53,750 nucleotides of DNA from Chitinophagales bacterium (lineage in GTDB: Bacteria; Bacteroidota; Bacteroidia; Chitinophagales; CAIODY01), in the NCBI GenBank assembly GCA_947452995.1, contig CANGEV010000017.1, forward strand, positions 1 to 53,750, written 5' to 3'. A model generated the notes under the pieces. It was not told the DNA's origin and searched no databases. It worked only from the letters and a program-made list of their open reading frames with translations. Each line of letters begins with the position of its first letter. Within the stretch, counting starts at the first letter, position 1. Positions 35,812 to 45,974 of this stretch are shown here, piece after piece. The position numbers and the translations under genes were made by a program.

Positions 35812-37094
35812 TGCTTCGGCACACCCAACTCTTCATAGTGCTTGAGATACTTCTCATAAAGCTCCGTTTGTCCATTACGTAAATTAACGGTATTGCCATT
35901 CAAACAGGCATAGCGGATGATCGAGCTTTTCATATCCAATACATCCCCTTCACTGACGATCAAATTAGCATCCTTACCAAGTGTGATGCTGCCTGTTTTA
36001 TCAGCAATACCAAGCACAGTCGCTGCATTCAAGGTGATACATTGCAAAGCTTCTTCTGGTAAAAGACCATAGGCCGCTGCAGTACCCGCTGCGAAAGGTA
36101 AATTACGCTGATTACCACTCCAGTTTTTATGTTGTATTGCCACCAAAACACCCGCTCTATAAAGCTGCGCAGGCGTTTTGTAAGGCTGTTGGATATCTTC
36201 ATCGTTGCGCGCTGGAAGATTATGCGTCGTACCGATAATCACCGGTATTTTCTTCGCTGCAATTTGATTGGCCAACAAGTAAGCCTCTTCCGCATCCACC
36301 AAAACGGCATCCAGATTATATTTGGCGATAAACTCGAAAGCTGCTAAAATCTCTTTCGCCGTATGCAGGTGAATATATACCTTCTGCTCGCGTGACAACA
36401 CCTTCTGCATCGCGGCCAGTTTCAAATTCACAGGATTCGGATTTTTACCATACACTTTCGCATCCTCAAACAATTGCGTTAATGTCCGCAAAGCCTCTGT
36501 CCATACTTTGTTCGGGTCTTCGCTACTCCCTTCTGGCAGGCGTGGCAACTCCATGCTCGGCCAATGAATATGCAAGCCATCATCCGCACGATACGCCGCA
36601 TCTTCCCAATTCCAGGCATCTAACTTAAACACCGACGACTGGCCACAAACCAAGCCTCCGTCAGGCACCGTCTGCACCATTAATACGCCATTGGTTCGTA
36701 AGGTCGGACCAATTTTAGAATCGGTATTATAAGCGATGAGCGAACGTACATTCGGATTCAACTCGCCCACCTCTTGCTCATCGCGTGTTGGTCGAGCCAG
36801 CTCAATTTCTTGTAAGCCAATATTCGTATTACAAGCAATCAAAGCAGGATAAATCTGTTTACCATTAAAGTCGCGCACCTTCGCGTCATTCGGCACTTTC
36901 AAGGTATCACAAGCACCGAGGCCCACAATTTTCCCTTTATAAATTTGAACATATCCGTTCGGGATGACAGTTTTGCCGTCGCCGACATGTATCGTCGCGC
37001 CGCGCCATATTTCAAGCGTTTGCTGCCCAAAACAACATTGGATACTCGTTAAGAGAACAAGTAAGATAGCAGCAGATTTAAGAGAGTAGTTCAT
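35808..37094 (-). CDS. Exported amidohydrolase-like protein lacking the usual HxH metal motif
   Basis: 428 residues with a signal peptide (MNYSLKSAAILLVLLTSIQC). The amidohydrolase composite-domain pattern is clear (WRGATIHVGDGKTVIPNGYV, KIVGLGACD and, near the end, LGKDANLIVSEGD). Where active enzymes have a G-x-IDxHxH motif, this protein has IYPALIACNTNIG (residues 81-93), so two metal-binding histidines are missing. It may be an inactive or non-metal relative. It overlaps the upstream deacetylase gene by 17 nt and is probably co-transcribed with it. Confidence 0.83.
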   Translation of the reverse strand: MNYSLKSAAILLVLLTSIQCCFGQQTLEIWRGATIHVGDGKTVIPNGYVQIYKGKIVGLGACDTLKVPNDAKVRDFNGKQIYPALIACNTNIGLQEIELARPTRDEQEVGELNPNVRSLIAYNTDSKIGPTLRTNGVLMVQTVPDGGLVCGQSSVFKLDAWNWEDAAYRADDGLHIHWPSMELPRLPEGSSEDPNKVWTEALRTLTQLFEDAKVYGKNPNPVNLKLAAMQKVLSREQKVYIHLHTAKEILAAFEFIAKYNLDAVLVDAEEAYLLANQIAAKKIPVIIGTTHNLPARNDEDIQQPYKTPAQLYRAGVLVAIQHKNWSGNQRNLPFAAGTAAAYGLLPEEALQCITLNAATVLGIADKTGSITLGKDANLIVSEGDVLDMKSSIIRYACLNGNTVNLRNGQTELYEKYLKHYEELGVPKH

Positions 37095-37722
37095 AGCTTA
37101 GGGGTGCGACTGTTAGTCCTTTTTCGTAAATATAAGCAAGGGTTTTGGGAAGTGCATAACGGAGCCGTTTTTCAGCTTTTGCACTATCATGGAATAGAAT
37201 GATATCGCCGGCCGAAAGGCCTTTTCCAAGGACGTTTTGCAGACATTGTTCTTCGCTGATCGTTTGATCAAAATCAGCAGAGAGCTTATTATAAAGGACA
37301 ATTTTACTTTCTTGCCCGATACGCTTACGTTGCGAAGGCGTAATTTTTCCATAAGGCGGGCGAAACAAACGCGTCTTCGTCAGACGCTCCGTGCGTTCAT
37401 ACTCTGCAAAATAGCCATCGGAAGGCGTTTTCCAGCCATTCACATGATGATAGGTATGATTCGCAACTACATGGCCAGCTGCTTTTATTTCTGCAAAAAT
37501 AGCCGGATGTTTTTCAATTTGTTCGCCAACACAGAAGAAGGTCGCCTTAGCATTATAAACGGCTAGACAGTCCATTACAAAACGTGTGACTTCCGGATGT
37601 GGTCCGTCGTCGAAGGTCAGAAACACCTCCTTAGAAGCCCGCTCCACCCGCCAAATAAGCGATGGATAGGCCCGTTGCACCCAGGAAGGGATGCGTTTTA
37701 AGTACGGCGAAACCAATGCCAT
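37078..37722 (-). CDS. Polysaccharide deacetylase family protein (NodB domain)
   Basis: 214 residues, a single NodB domain with all motifs: TFDDGP (36-41), HTYHH (89-93), RPPYG and ILFHDS. It removes acetyl groups from N-acetylglucosamine polymers such as peptidoglycan or chitin-like glycans. No signal peptide is evident, so it may be cytoplasmic or membrane-proximal. It overlaps the lipoprotein gene upstream by 25 nt and the amidohydrolase gene downstream by 17 nt, a three-gene operon. Confidence 0.92.
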   Translation of the reverse strand: MALVSPYLKRIPSWVQRAYPSLIWRVERASKEVFLTFDDGPHPEVTRFVMDCLAVYNAKATFFCVGEQIEKHPAIFAEIKAAGHVVANHTYHHVNGWKTPSDGYFAEYERTERLTKTRLFRPPYGKITPSQRKRIGQESKIVLYNKLSADFDQTISEEQCLQNVLGKGLSAGDIILFHDSAKAEKRLRYALPKTLAYIYEKGLTVAPLSYELLS

Positions 37723-37961
37723 TTTTTCTTCTTTGCTTTTTTAGCACGTTTATCCATCGCCGCTTGATCTTGCTCATAGGGGTTCATATAAGCCTTCTTC
37801 GCAGGACAGGCATTATCTTCTGCCACTTTTTTATTGAATTTATGCACCATCTTCATCTTCTGCCGATCGTATTTCGACAAGCCTTTATAGGGGTCGTGAC
37901 GATGACAAGCAGACAGCATGCATAAAAGACAGACAGATATAAGCAATAATAACCGACGCAT
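37698..37961 (-). CDS. Small predicted lipoprotein
   Basis: 87 residues from the ATG at 37961. Signal peptide and lipobox MRRLLLLISVCLLCMLSAC, Cys19. The mature part is short, highly charged and Lys-rich toward the C-terminus (KKAKKKKWHWFRR), with no known motif. It is the first gene of the operon with the deacetylase and shares a 161-nt divergent promoter region with groES. The longer frame to 38066 is not supported by a better start. Confidence 0.78.
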   Translation of the reverse strand: MRRLLLLISVCLLCMLSACHRHDPYKGLSKYDRQKMKMVHKFNKKVAEDNACPAKKAYMNPYEQDQAAMDKRAKKAKKKKWHWFRRT

Positions 37962-38122
37962 ACGCGAAAATAAGAAATTTTGTCGCGCAGAAAACGTAAT
38001 TTGCGCACGCTTTTGGCAATTTTGTCGCATTTTTTGTGTTGGCACACTCTTCGCTAAGAAAGTCAAGCCTCCAGGAGTGGTGGCAAATCAAATTTTAAAC
38101 AATAAAAAACATAAATCAAACC

Positions 38123-38401
38123 ATGGGAAAAGTTAAAGTAACTCCGCTTGCTGACCGAGTGCTTGTACAACCAGCACCGGCCGAAGAAAAGACAGCTTCA
38201 GGTATTATCATTCCTGACACTGCTAAAGAAAAGCCTATGCGCGGCACTGTAGTTGCTGTAGGTACTGGCAAAAAAGACGAGCCAATGACTGTGAAAGTAG
38301 GCGACACCGTATTGTATGGTAAGTACGCTGGAACGGAATTGTCTATCGAAGGCGCTGACTATTTGATCATGCGCGAGTCTGACATTTTTGCAATTGTTTA
38401 A
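38123..38401 (+). CDS. groES: Co-chaperonin GroES
   Basis: 92 residues, full length. [20 protein letters not shown] at the start, then the mobile loop [14 protein letters not shown], and [15 protein letters not shown]. It caps the GroEL ring during protein folding. It is followed by groEL after 24 nt. No CIRCE element (TTAGCACTC-N9-GAGTGCTAA) is visible upstream, so regulation by HrcA is not supported here. Confidence 0.97.
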   Translation: MGKVKVTPLADRVLVQPAPAEEKTASGIIIPDTAKEKPMRGTVVAVGTGKKDEPMTVKVGDTVLYGKYAGTELSIEGADYLIMRESDIFAIV

Positions 38402-38416
38402 TCCCCAAAAAATTAA

Positions 38417-40057
<1,641 letters not shown>

Positions 40058-40063
40058 AAAACA

Positions 40064-40083
40064 TATCCGTCAGCTGACGGATA
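40064..40083. repeat. Perfect 20-nt palindrome just after groEL
   Basis: TATCCGTCAG is followed directly by its reverse complement, starting 6 nt after the groEL stop codon. With no loop it is more likely a protein-binding or processing site than a terminator. Confidence 0.5.
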
Positions 40084-40102
40084 GACTGTTTGTAATATCA
40101 CA

Positions 40103-40144
40103 CAAACCCGATTGTTATACACAACAGTCGGGTTTGTTTTTTTT
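40103..40144 (+). terminator. groEL intrinsic terminator
   Basis: CAAACCCGATTG (40103-40114) pairs with CAGTCGGGTTTG (40125-40136), a 12-bp stem with one G-T pair and a 10-nt loop, followed by a run of eight T. Confidence 0.9.
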
Positions 40145-40165
40145 AACAAGACCCACCACGTTTCG

Positions 40166-40173
40166 TACTTTTG
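40166..40173 (+). promoter_or_regulatory. -7 box of the SPOR protein gene
   Basis: TACTTTTG matches TAnnTTTG and lies 9 nt before the ATG at 40183. A clear -33 element was not found. Confidence 0.45.
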
Positions 40174-40182
40174 TAGGGAACG

Positions 40183-40938
40183 ATGAAAACAAAACTCTTA
40201 TTTGCCTGCGTATGGTTCTTGTCATGCTTCAGCATCGCACAAGCACAACCTTCTTCTAGCTCCGGCATCACCTTAGTACAGCCCGACGAAGTCAATAAAG
40301 TAGTCCGTCGCCATGTGGTATCGAATAATGTAAGCGCGAGCCGTCAGCCAGGATGGCGTATTCAACTCAAATCATCCTCCGACAGAGAAGAAGTGCTGCG
40401 TATTAAAGTGGCCTTCCTTAACTTATTTCCAGATGTCCCTACCTATTTAACTTATCAGCAACCCAACTTCAAATTGCGCGTGGGGGATTTCACCAATAAG
40501 GCAGAAGCTTATAAACTAGAGAAGCAAATCAACGAAACGATTAAAGGTACCTTCATCATTCCAGATATCGTGAACGTAGAGCCGGATAATAATGTCAACG
40601 ACCGACCAGAATGGATGCGTAATGAAATACGTTTGCTTCGCCTGGAGGATAAACGTAGAGAAGACTCACTCGAACGTTTGAAAGCAGATACCTTAGGGAA
40701 AAGCGCCGCTGCCAAGAAGCCGACTACGAAAAAGAAAAAGCCAGCAAGTGCCGTCGCAAAAGACTCTTCACAGACGCGTTCGAATACTAAAACAGTGAAA
40801 GAACCATCCACTACAGTTGGATCCAAAGAGAATAAGGAGCCATCTACTCCGGCCAATAAAAATTCATCCAACAAAAGTGCTACGAAGAAAAAATCGACGA
40901 GCACTAAAACCGCTAATCATCGTGATCCAACGCATTAA
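40183..40938 (+). CDS. SPOR domain-containing exported protein
   Basis: 251 residues. Signal peptide MKTKLLFACVWFLSCFSIAQA. A SPOR domain at about residues 56-130 (GWRIQLKSSSDREEVLRIKV, FKLRVGDFTNKAEAYKL) binds denuded peptidoglycan in studied proteins. The C-terminal third is a Lys/Ser/Thr-rich disordered tail (AAKKPTTKKKKPASA). Likely periplasmic, at the cell wall. The amidohydrolase gene downstream overlaps its last 17 nt. Confidence 0.88.
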   Translation: MKTKLLFACVWFLSCFSIAQAQPSSSSGITLVQPDEVNKVVRRHVVSNNVSASRQPGWRIQLKSSSDREEVLRIKVAFLNLFPDVPTYLTYQQPNFKLRVGDFTNKAEAYKLEKQINETIKGTFIIPDIVNVEPDNNVNDRPEWMRNEIRLLRLEDKRREDSLERLKADTLGKSAAAKKPTTKKKKPASAVAKDSSQTRSNTKTVKEPSTTVGSKENKEPSTPANKNSSNKSATKKKSTSTKTANHRDPTH

Positions 40939-42106
40939 AACGCTTACAGCCGAGGTATTACCGCAGGTAAAACAGATTCGTGAACATATTCACAAAAATC
41001 CTGAATTATCTTTTCAAGAAGTGAATACCGTTCGCTTCGTTGAAGTGACCTTACGGAGTTGGGGATTTTCCACTATCAAACCGATTGCAAATACCGGCTT
41101 GATTGTTTTGATCGAAGGAAAAAATCCATCGAAAAAGGTTATTGGTTTGCGTTGCGAATTAGATGCTTTACCCATTTTAGAAAAAAGCAATGAACCGTAC
41201 TGCTCCGTAAACGACGGCGTGATGCACGCTTGCGGGCATGATGTCCATACTGCTTGCTTATTAGGTGCTGCAAAAATTCTCCATGATACACGAGAGGAGT
41301 GGGAAGGAACCATTAAGTTATTCATTCAGCCAGGAGAAGAGAAAGAACCAGGCGGAGCGTCTGTTTTAATTAAAGAAGGAGCCTTAGAAAACCCTCGTCC
41401 GGAATGCGTGATTGCGCAACACGTCTACCCCAACCTACCCGCCGGAACGGTTGGCTTTAAAGAAGGCTTGTATATGGCTAGTGCAGATGAGATTCATATG
41501 ACGGTGAAAGGCAAAGGCGGACATGGAGCTTTACCACAGACAGTGATCGACCCGGTATTAATCGGTTCGCATATTATTGTGGCCTTGCAACAGATTGTGA
41601 GTAGAAATGCTTATCCAATTATTCCTTCAGTATTGTCCTTTGGGAAATTTATTGCCAACGGCGCAACCAACGTAATACCTGACGAAGTACATATTGCAGG
41701 GACTTTCCGCACGATGGATGAAACGTGGCGCAAGAAGGCGCATGAGAACATGATTCGTATTGCAACAGGCATTGCAGAAGGTATGGGCGGAAGTTTGGAT
41801 ATACAAATTTCAAAAGGCTATCCTTGCCTAGTAAATGACCCTGCGGTAACTAGCAAATGCAGAAATATAGCACAAACTTATTTAGGGAATGAAAATGTGA
41901 AAGAGCTTGATCTTCGTATGACGGCAGAAGATTTTGCGTTCTTCGGCCATGAAATCCCAATCTGCTATTATCGTCTTGGTACTTCAAGTACGGATGGAAA
42001 ATTTACCGCTCCGGTACATACGCCTTCCTTCGACATTAGCGCGGATGCCTATGAAACAGGTGTTGGCTTGATGACCTATATTGCTTGGTCGCATTTACAA
42101 GATTAA
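40922..42106 (+). CDS. M20-family amidohydrolase (hippurate hydrolase/aminoacylase type)
   Basis: 394 residues if it starts at the GTG at 40922 (VIQRIKTLTAEVLPQVKQI). The open frame back to 40817 reads the SPOR gene out of frame and gives an unlikely basic leader. Metal and catalytic motifs: HACGHDVHT, QPGEEKEPGGA, DEVHIAGTFRTMD, MTAEDFAFF and HTPSFDI. It hydrolyses N-acylated amino acids or similar amides with two metal ions. Start overlaps the upstream stop, so translation is probably coupled. Confidence 0.92.
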   Translation: MIQRIKTLTAEVLPQVKQIREHIHKNPELSFQEVNTVRFVEVTLRSWGFSTIKPIANTGLIVLIEGKNPSKKVIGLRCELDALPILEKSNEPYCSVNDGVMHACGHDVHTACLLGAAKILHDTREEWEGTIKLFIQPGEEKEPGGASVLIKEGALENPRPECVIAQHVYPNLPAGTVGFKEGLYMASADEIHMTVKGKGGHGALPQTVIDPVLIGSHIIVALQQIVSRNAYPIIPSVLSFGKFIANGATNVIPDEVHIAGTFRTMDETWRKKAHENMIRIATGIAEGMGGSLDIQISKGYPCLVNDPAVTSKCRNIAQTYLGNENVKELDLRMTAEDFAFFGHEIPICYYRLGTSSTDGKFTAPVHTPSFDISADAYETGVGLMTYIAWSHLQD

Positions 42107-42124
42107 GGGTTCAATTATTTTTTG

Positions 42125-42132
42125 TAAATTTG
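42125..42132 (+). promoter_or_regulatory. -7 box of the WecA/MraY-type transferase gene
   Basis: TAAATTTG matches TAnnTTTG. It lies 37 nt before the ATG, a longer leader than for the other promoters listed. Confidence 0.4.
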
Positions 42133-42169
42133 GAATGGATTCACCTGACAAACACCCAACCCAAAGATT

Positions 42170-43270
42170 ATGAATCTTAACAACCTCGACCTTTCACTGA
42201 CCTCCTTCGTACTATTCATCGTCGGAGTTTTTCTGTCTATTTTAGTAAATAGCTTATTCCTTCATTTCTCAAAAAACCTCGGAATGCGCAATGGCGCCGA
42301 GACGGAGATCATACGCTGGGCAAGCACTAGCAAACCTGCCTTCGGGGGTATTTCATTTTTTATTTTATTTCTATTCTCCTTCGCACTGTGCGCCATTTAT
42401 CCGCAAATCAATTCTGAGGTAGAGGCCATAGGCATCAATAAGCATCAGTTGGCGATTTTATTATGCTCGACCGTTGGTTTTTTAATAGGATTGGCAGATG
42501 ATGCTTATAATACAAAACCTCTTTTAAAGTTCTCCGGACAATTATTCTGTGGGGTTATTCTTTTAAGTGCAGGTATTATCATCGATGTAACACCCTTTAG
42601 ATTGGTAAATTACGTGTTCACGATTCTATGGGTTGTGGGTGTGATGAATTCGATTAATATGCTCGACAATATGGATGGTATCGTGAGTTCGATTTCAGGA
42701 GTTATTATTTTGGCGATCCTAGTATTTGCCAATATGCAAGGCAAGTTAGATCCTTTCTTTTTCATCACTAGTTTAGGCGTTGTGGCAGCCTTAATAGGTT
42801 TTTTATTCTATAACTGGCATCCTAGCAAAATGTATATGGGTGACACAGGATCGCAATTCCTCGGAGCCTTCTTATCTGCCGCGAGCATTCATTTTATTTG
42901 GAATCTTCGTGATGTTAATGGACCCGAATTTCAAATTCGTCAATTTATCACCCCGCTTCTTGTCTTTGCGATTCCTTTAATCGATACGACCACTGTTTCG
43001 ATTCGTAGAATTATGCGCGGTCAATCCCCGTTTGTAGGCGGTAAAGATCATATTACCCACCATATGGCATTCCTCGGCTTTAAAGATGGAACAGTCGCTT
43101 TTATCTATTTGCTGCTCTCCATATTAAGCGCTTCCATCATCCTTTTTGTGAATATGAAACATTGGGAAACAAAATACGCCAATGCGATTTCGATTGGTTA
43201 TTTCTTTGTTCTATTCATGCTTATTCAGCTGATGTATCAAAAGAATGCAGCACGCCACGACAAAAAGTAA
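42170..43270 (+). CDS. WecA/MraY-type glycosyl-1-phosphate transferase
   Basis: 366 residues, about ten membrane helices. Catalytic motifs: GLADDAYNTKPLLKF, NMLDNMDGI, YMGDTGSQFLG and KDHITHHMAFLG (the HIHH-type loop). It transfers a sugar-1-phosphate to undecaprenyl phosphate, starting O-antigen, capsule or teichoic-type polymer synthesis. It is not MraY itself, judging by the WecA-like motif set and its isolation from cell-wall genes. Convergent with the SDR gene, 6 nt apart. Confidence 0.9.
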   Translation: MNLNNLDLSLTSFVLFIVGVFLSILVNSLFLHFSKNLGMRNGAETEIIRWASTSKPAFGGISFFILFLFSFALCAIYPQINSEVEAIGINKHQLAILLCSTVGFLIGLADDAYNTKPLLKFSGQLFCGVILLSAGIIIDVTPFRLVNYVFTILWVVGVMNSINMLDNMDGIVSSISGVIILAILVFANMQGKLDPFFFITSLGVVAALIGFLFYNWHPSKMYMGDTGSQFLGAFLSAASIHFIWNLRDVNGPEFQIRQFITPLLVFAIPLIDTTTVSIRRIMRGQSPFVGGKDHITHHMAFLGFKDGTVAFIYLLLSILSASIILFVNMKHWETKYANAISIGYFFVLFMLIQLMYQKNAARHDKK

Positions 43271-43276
43271 AACAGC

Positions 43277-43984
43277 TTAAATTTTCCCGGAAATCGGGTT
43301 CATGATTATTTCTTCTGGAAATGCTTGCGGACTCATCTCTAAGCCTGCAATCACCACCTGTGCGATATCTTCTGGCATCATGAAGCGTTCCTTGGGTAAA
43401 TCGATATCTCCCCAAGAATCCGTTAATACTGGTCCTGGCAGGATCGCAGTAACACGATAGCCTTGCTCCGCTAATTCCAGACGCAAATTACGTGAAAAGC
43501 CAAGCAGTCCGAACTTAGCAATGCCATAGCTACCACCTTTGGGATATGCTTGTAGACTAGCCGTGGAGCATATATTGAAAATCATTTTCAAGGCTCCTTT
43601 CTGCAAGTGCGGATAAATTGCGCGTGTTAGGTAATAAGCGGAAAACAAATTACTTTCCATCATGGCTTCGAACAAGCCATCCGGCTCTGCCATTAGATTG
43701 CCTGGCTGAAAGCTACCCGCATTATTAACCAAAATATCTACCTGCGGCCACTTCGTACTCAAATCCTGATATAGCGTTGCACAAGCCTTTTTATCAGCTA
43801 GGTTCACTGCATAGTAAAGCACCTCTGCCTGCGGAAAATTCGCTTGCAACTCCGCACTTGTCTTGCGTAAGGTATCTTCATTCCTTGCCAACAAACATAC
43901 GCCAAAGCCTCTCGCTGCCAACGCGCTAGCAATGGCTTTTCCTATTCCTCTTGACCCTCCTGAAATAACAGCATATTGACGCAT
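43277..43984 (-). CDS. Short-chain dehydrogenase/reductase (SDR family)
   Basis: 235 residues. The NAD(P)-binding motif is SGGSRGIGKAIA, with NNAGSF, catalytic Ser in the CSTASL region and YGIAKFGLLG with the Tyr/Lys pair. Substrate unknown; 3-oxoacyl-type or sepiapterin-like reductases are possible. A TAAATTTG promoter box lies at 44002-44009 on the minus strand, 17 nt before the start codon. Confidence 0.92.
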   Translation of the reverse strand: MRQYAVISGGSRGIGKAIASALAARGFGVCLLARNEDTLRKTSAELQANFPQAEVLYYAVNLADKKACATLYQDLSTKWPQVDILVNNAGSFQPGNLMAEPDGLFEAMMESNLFSAYYLTRAIYPHLQKGALKMIFNICSTASLQAYPKGGSYGIAKFGLLGFSRNLRLELAEQGYRVTAILPGPVLTDSWGDIDLPKERFMMPEDIAQVVIAGLEMSPQAFPEEIIMNPISGKI

Positions 43985-44001
43985 AGTGTACTATTTAAGC
44001 T

Positions 44002-44009
44002 CAAATTTA
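44002..44009 (-). promoter_or_regulatory. -7 box of the SDR gene
   Basis: TAAATTTG on the minus strand fits TAnnTTTG, 17 nt before the ATG at 43984. No clean -33 element was seen. Confidence 0.4.
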
Positions 44010-44071
44010 ACGATAAATGTATTCGAAAATAAAAAAACAAAAATTAGTACCTTTAGTTTGAATAAATCTAT

Positions 44072-45964
44072 ATGCGTTCTGCTGCTATTTTTATTGGTCT
44101 GCTATTATGCTTTCTCCAAAGCCGTGCACAATCTGTTGTTGAGCTAGTCATCAATAACGACACAACAATTTGTGCAGGTTCCCCCCTTAATTTGCATGCC
44201 AATTTAATGAACGCCCCAAGTGCTACGCAGAGCTATTCGGTACAAGGAATTAGCTTTAATCCTGACCCATATATTGGAGCGAACAGTGTTACTTTAGGAG
44301 ATGATGATCAAACCAGAGCTCTAAACATAGGATTCGACTTCTGTTTCTTTGGCAATGGCTATCAACAATTTTATATCGGATCCAATGGTTGGATCAGTTT
44401 TTCAGCCAACCAACCTAATAGCTGGGCAGGTTTTACATTGCCGAATGCAAGTGGTTTCGTGCCTCAAACTGTCATCATGGCTCCATGGCAAGATCTAGAT
44501 CCTCGTTGGGGAGGAACGATTAGCTATGCTATTTATGGGAATGCTCCTTATCGTCGACTAGTTGTTAGTTATAATCAAGTACCGCATTATGCTGCCGGTG
44601 CAAATGGATGTGGTGTAACAACAACTACGCAAATTAAGCTTTTTGAAACGAGCAATATTATTGAAGTACATCTTCTAAATAAGCCAATTTGTACGGTTTG
44701 GAATAATGGGAATGCAACCGAAGGAATACATAATAGCACGGGAACAATCGCGAATGTTATTGCCGGTAGAAATAATAGTACCTGGACTGCCAATGGCGAT
44801 GCATATGCCTTCTTACCAAACGGCATTCAATCGCAAAGTATTAATTGGTACGCTAATGGAAATTGGATAGGATCAGGCGCGAATCTAAATTATACGCCAA
44901 TACAATCTCAAACTATTAAAGCAATCGCCCAATTTGGTTGTACTAACACTTTATTCGATACGGCTACGTTTAAGGTGAATATTGATCAAACCGCTATTTC
45001 GATACAGCAAATAAAAAGCATCAGCTGTAACGGTGTCAAAGACGCGATTTTACTCGCAAACGTGAACAATGGTATTCCGCCATTTAATTTAAATTGGAAT
45101 ACAATTCCTGTACAAAATAATGCTTCCATCACTGTCGGAATGGGCGCTTATACTGTTCATTTAAGTGATTCTCTTGGCTGCACAGCAACGGCTACCATCA
45201 ACGTATCCCAACCTGCGAAAATTAATGCGAGTCCGATTGTTACCATTCCGCCTACCTGTTCTTATTCTAAGGATGGAATGATCACCTTAAGTTGTTCGGG
45301 AGGAACAGCACCTTATCAGTACGTGTGGAATACAGGCTTAAATGCGCAACACATCGACAACTTAGAAAACGGAGACTACCATGTAGTAGTTGAAGATGCA
45401 AATCATTGTAAAGACTCGCTCGACTTTCATTTCAATACTCCCTTATTGCAAGTGTATGCCGGACTTGATTATGCAATTTTTGCTGGAGAGAGTGTACATC
45501 CAGAACCCTTGTTGAACACAAACACTCCTTTAACGTATAGCTGGACACCTGAAATAAATATACTTGGCGAACATAGCTTGCATCCAATTTTAACACCTCA
45601 CAAGACTACAAATTATACCCTCACTGTGCAGGACATGAAAGGCTGTAAAGCCAGCGATGAATTAACTGTCGTGGTGAAGGTAATGACAGACTTGCCAATC
45701 TATAATGCATTTACGCCTAATAAAGATGGAAACAACGATGTATTCAGTTTGAAAATGTTCAACGACAAAATTCAATTAGAAGACTTTTCAATTTATAATC
45801 GCTACGGCCAAAAAATATTTGCCACCCGTTCCTTACAAGAAGGTTGGGATGGCACTTTCCAGGGTGAGGAGCAAGAAATAGGCACTTACATTTATGAAAT
45901 TCGTTTTCTAGATGCGAATGGCGACGAACACATCAAAAAGGGGGATATCATCCTCATGCGATAA
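44072..45964 (+). CDS. Secreted protein with type B type IX sorting domain (CHU_C-like)
   Basis: 630 residues. Signal peptide MRSAAIFIGLLLCFLQSRAQ. The N-terminal region (about 60-270) looks like a lectin/nidogen-like beta domain (LNIGFDFCFFGNGYQQFYIG, IIMAPWQDLDPRWGG). SprB-like Ig repeats follow (QIKSISCNGVKDAILLANV, PPTCSYSKDGMITL). The last 85 residues, YNAFTPNKDGNNDVFSL through GTYIYEIRF and KKGDIILMR, are a gliding-motility-type C-terminal domain. Exported through the type IX system and held at the surface. The next gene follows after 10 nt. Confidence 0.92.
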   Translation: MRSAAIFIGLLLCFLQSRAQSVVELVINNDTTICAGSPLNLHANLMNAPSATQSYSVQGISFNPDPYIGANSVTLGDDDQTRALNIGFDFCFFGNGYQQFYIGSNGWISFSANQPNSWAGFTLPNASGFVPQTVIMAPWQDLDPRWGGTISYAIYGNAPYRRLVVSYNQVPHYAAGANGCGVTTTTQIKLFETSNIIEVHLLNKPICTVWNNGNATEGIHNSTGTIANVIAGRNNSTWTANGDAYAFLPNGIQSQSINWYANGNWIGSGANLNYTPIQSQTIKAIAQFGCTNTLFDTATFKVNIDQTAISIQQIKSISCNGVKDAILLANVNNGIPPFNLNWNTIPVQNNASITVGMGAYTVHLSDSLGCTATATINVSQPAKINASPIVTIPPTCSYSKDGMITLSCSGGTAPYQYVWNTGLNAQHIDNLENGDYHVVVEDANHCKDSLDFHFNTPLLQVYAGLDYAIFAGESVHPEPLLNTNTPLTYSWTPEINILGEHSLHPILTPHKTTNYTLTVQDMKGCKASDELTVVVKVMTDLPIYNAFTPNKDGNNDVFSLKMFNDKIQLEDFSIYNRYGQKIFATRSLQEGWDGTFQGEEQEIGTYIYEIRFLDANGDEHIKKGDIILMR

Positions 45965-45974
45965 AATAAAACAT

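Noticed and set aside
38020-38122. CIRCE element upstream of groES
   Set aside because: CACTC and GAGTG are both present near 38045 and 38073 but the spacing and flanks do not match TTAGCACTC-N9-GAGTGCTAA.
40817-40921. Upstream extension of the M20 amidohydrolase
   Set aside because: These residues come from reading the SPOR gene's Lys/Ser-rich tail in another frame; the family normally begins near the GTG at 40922.
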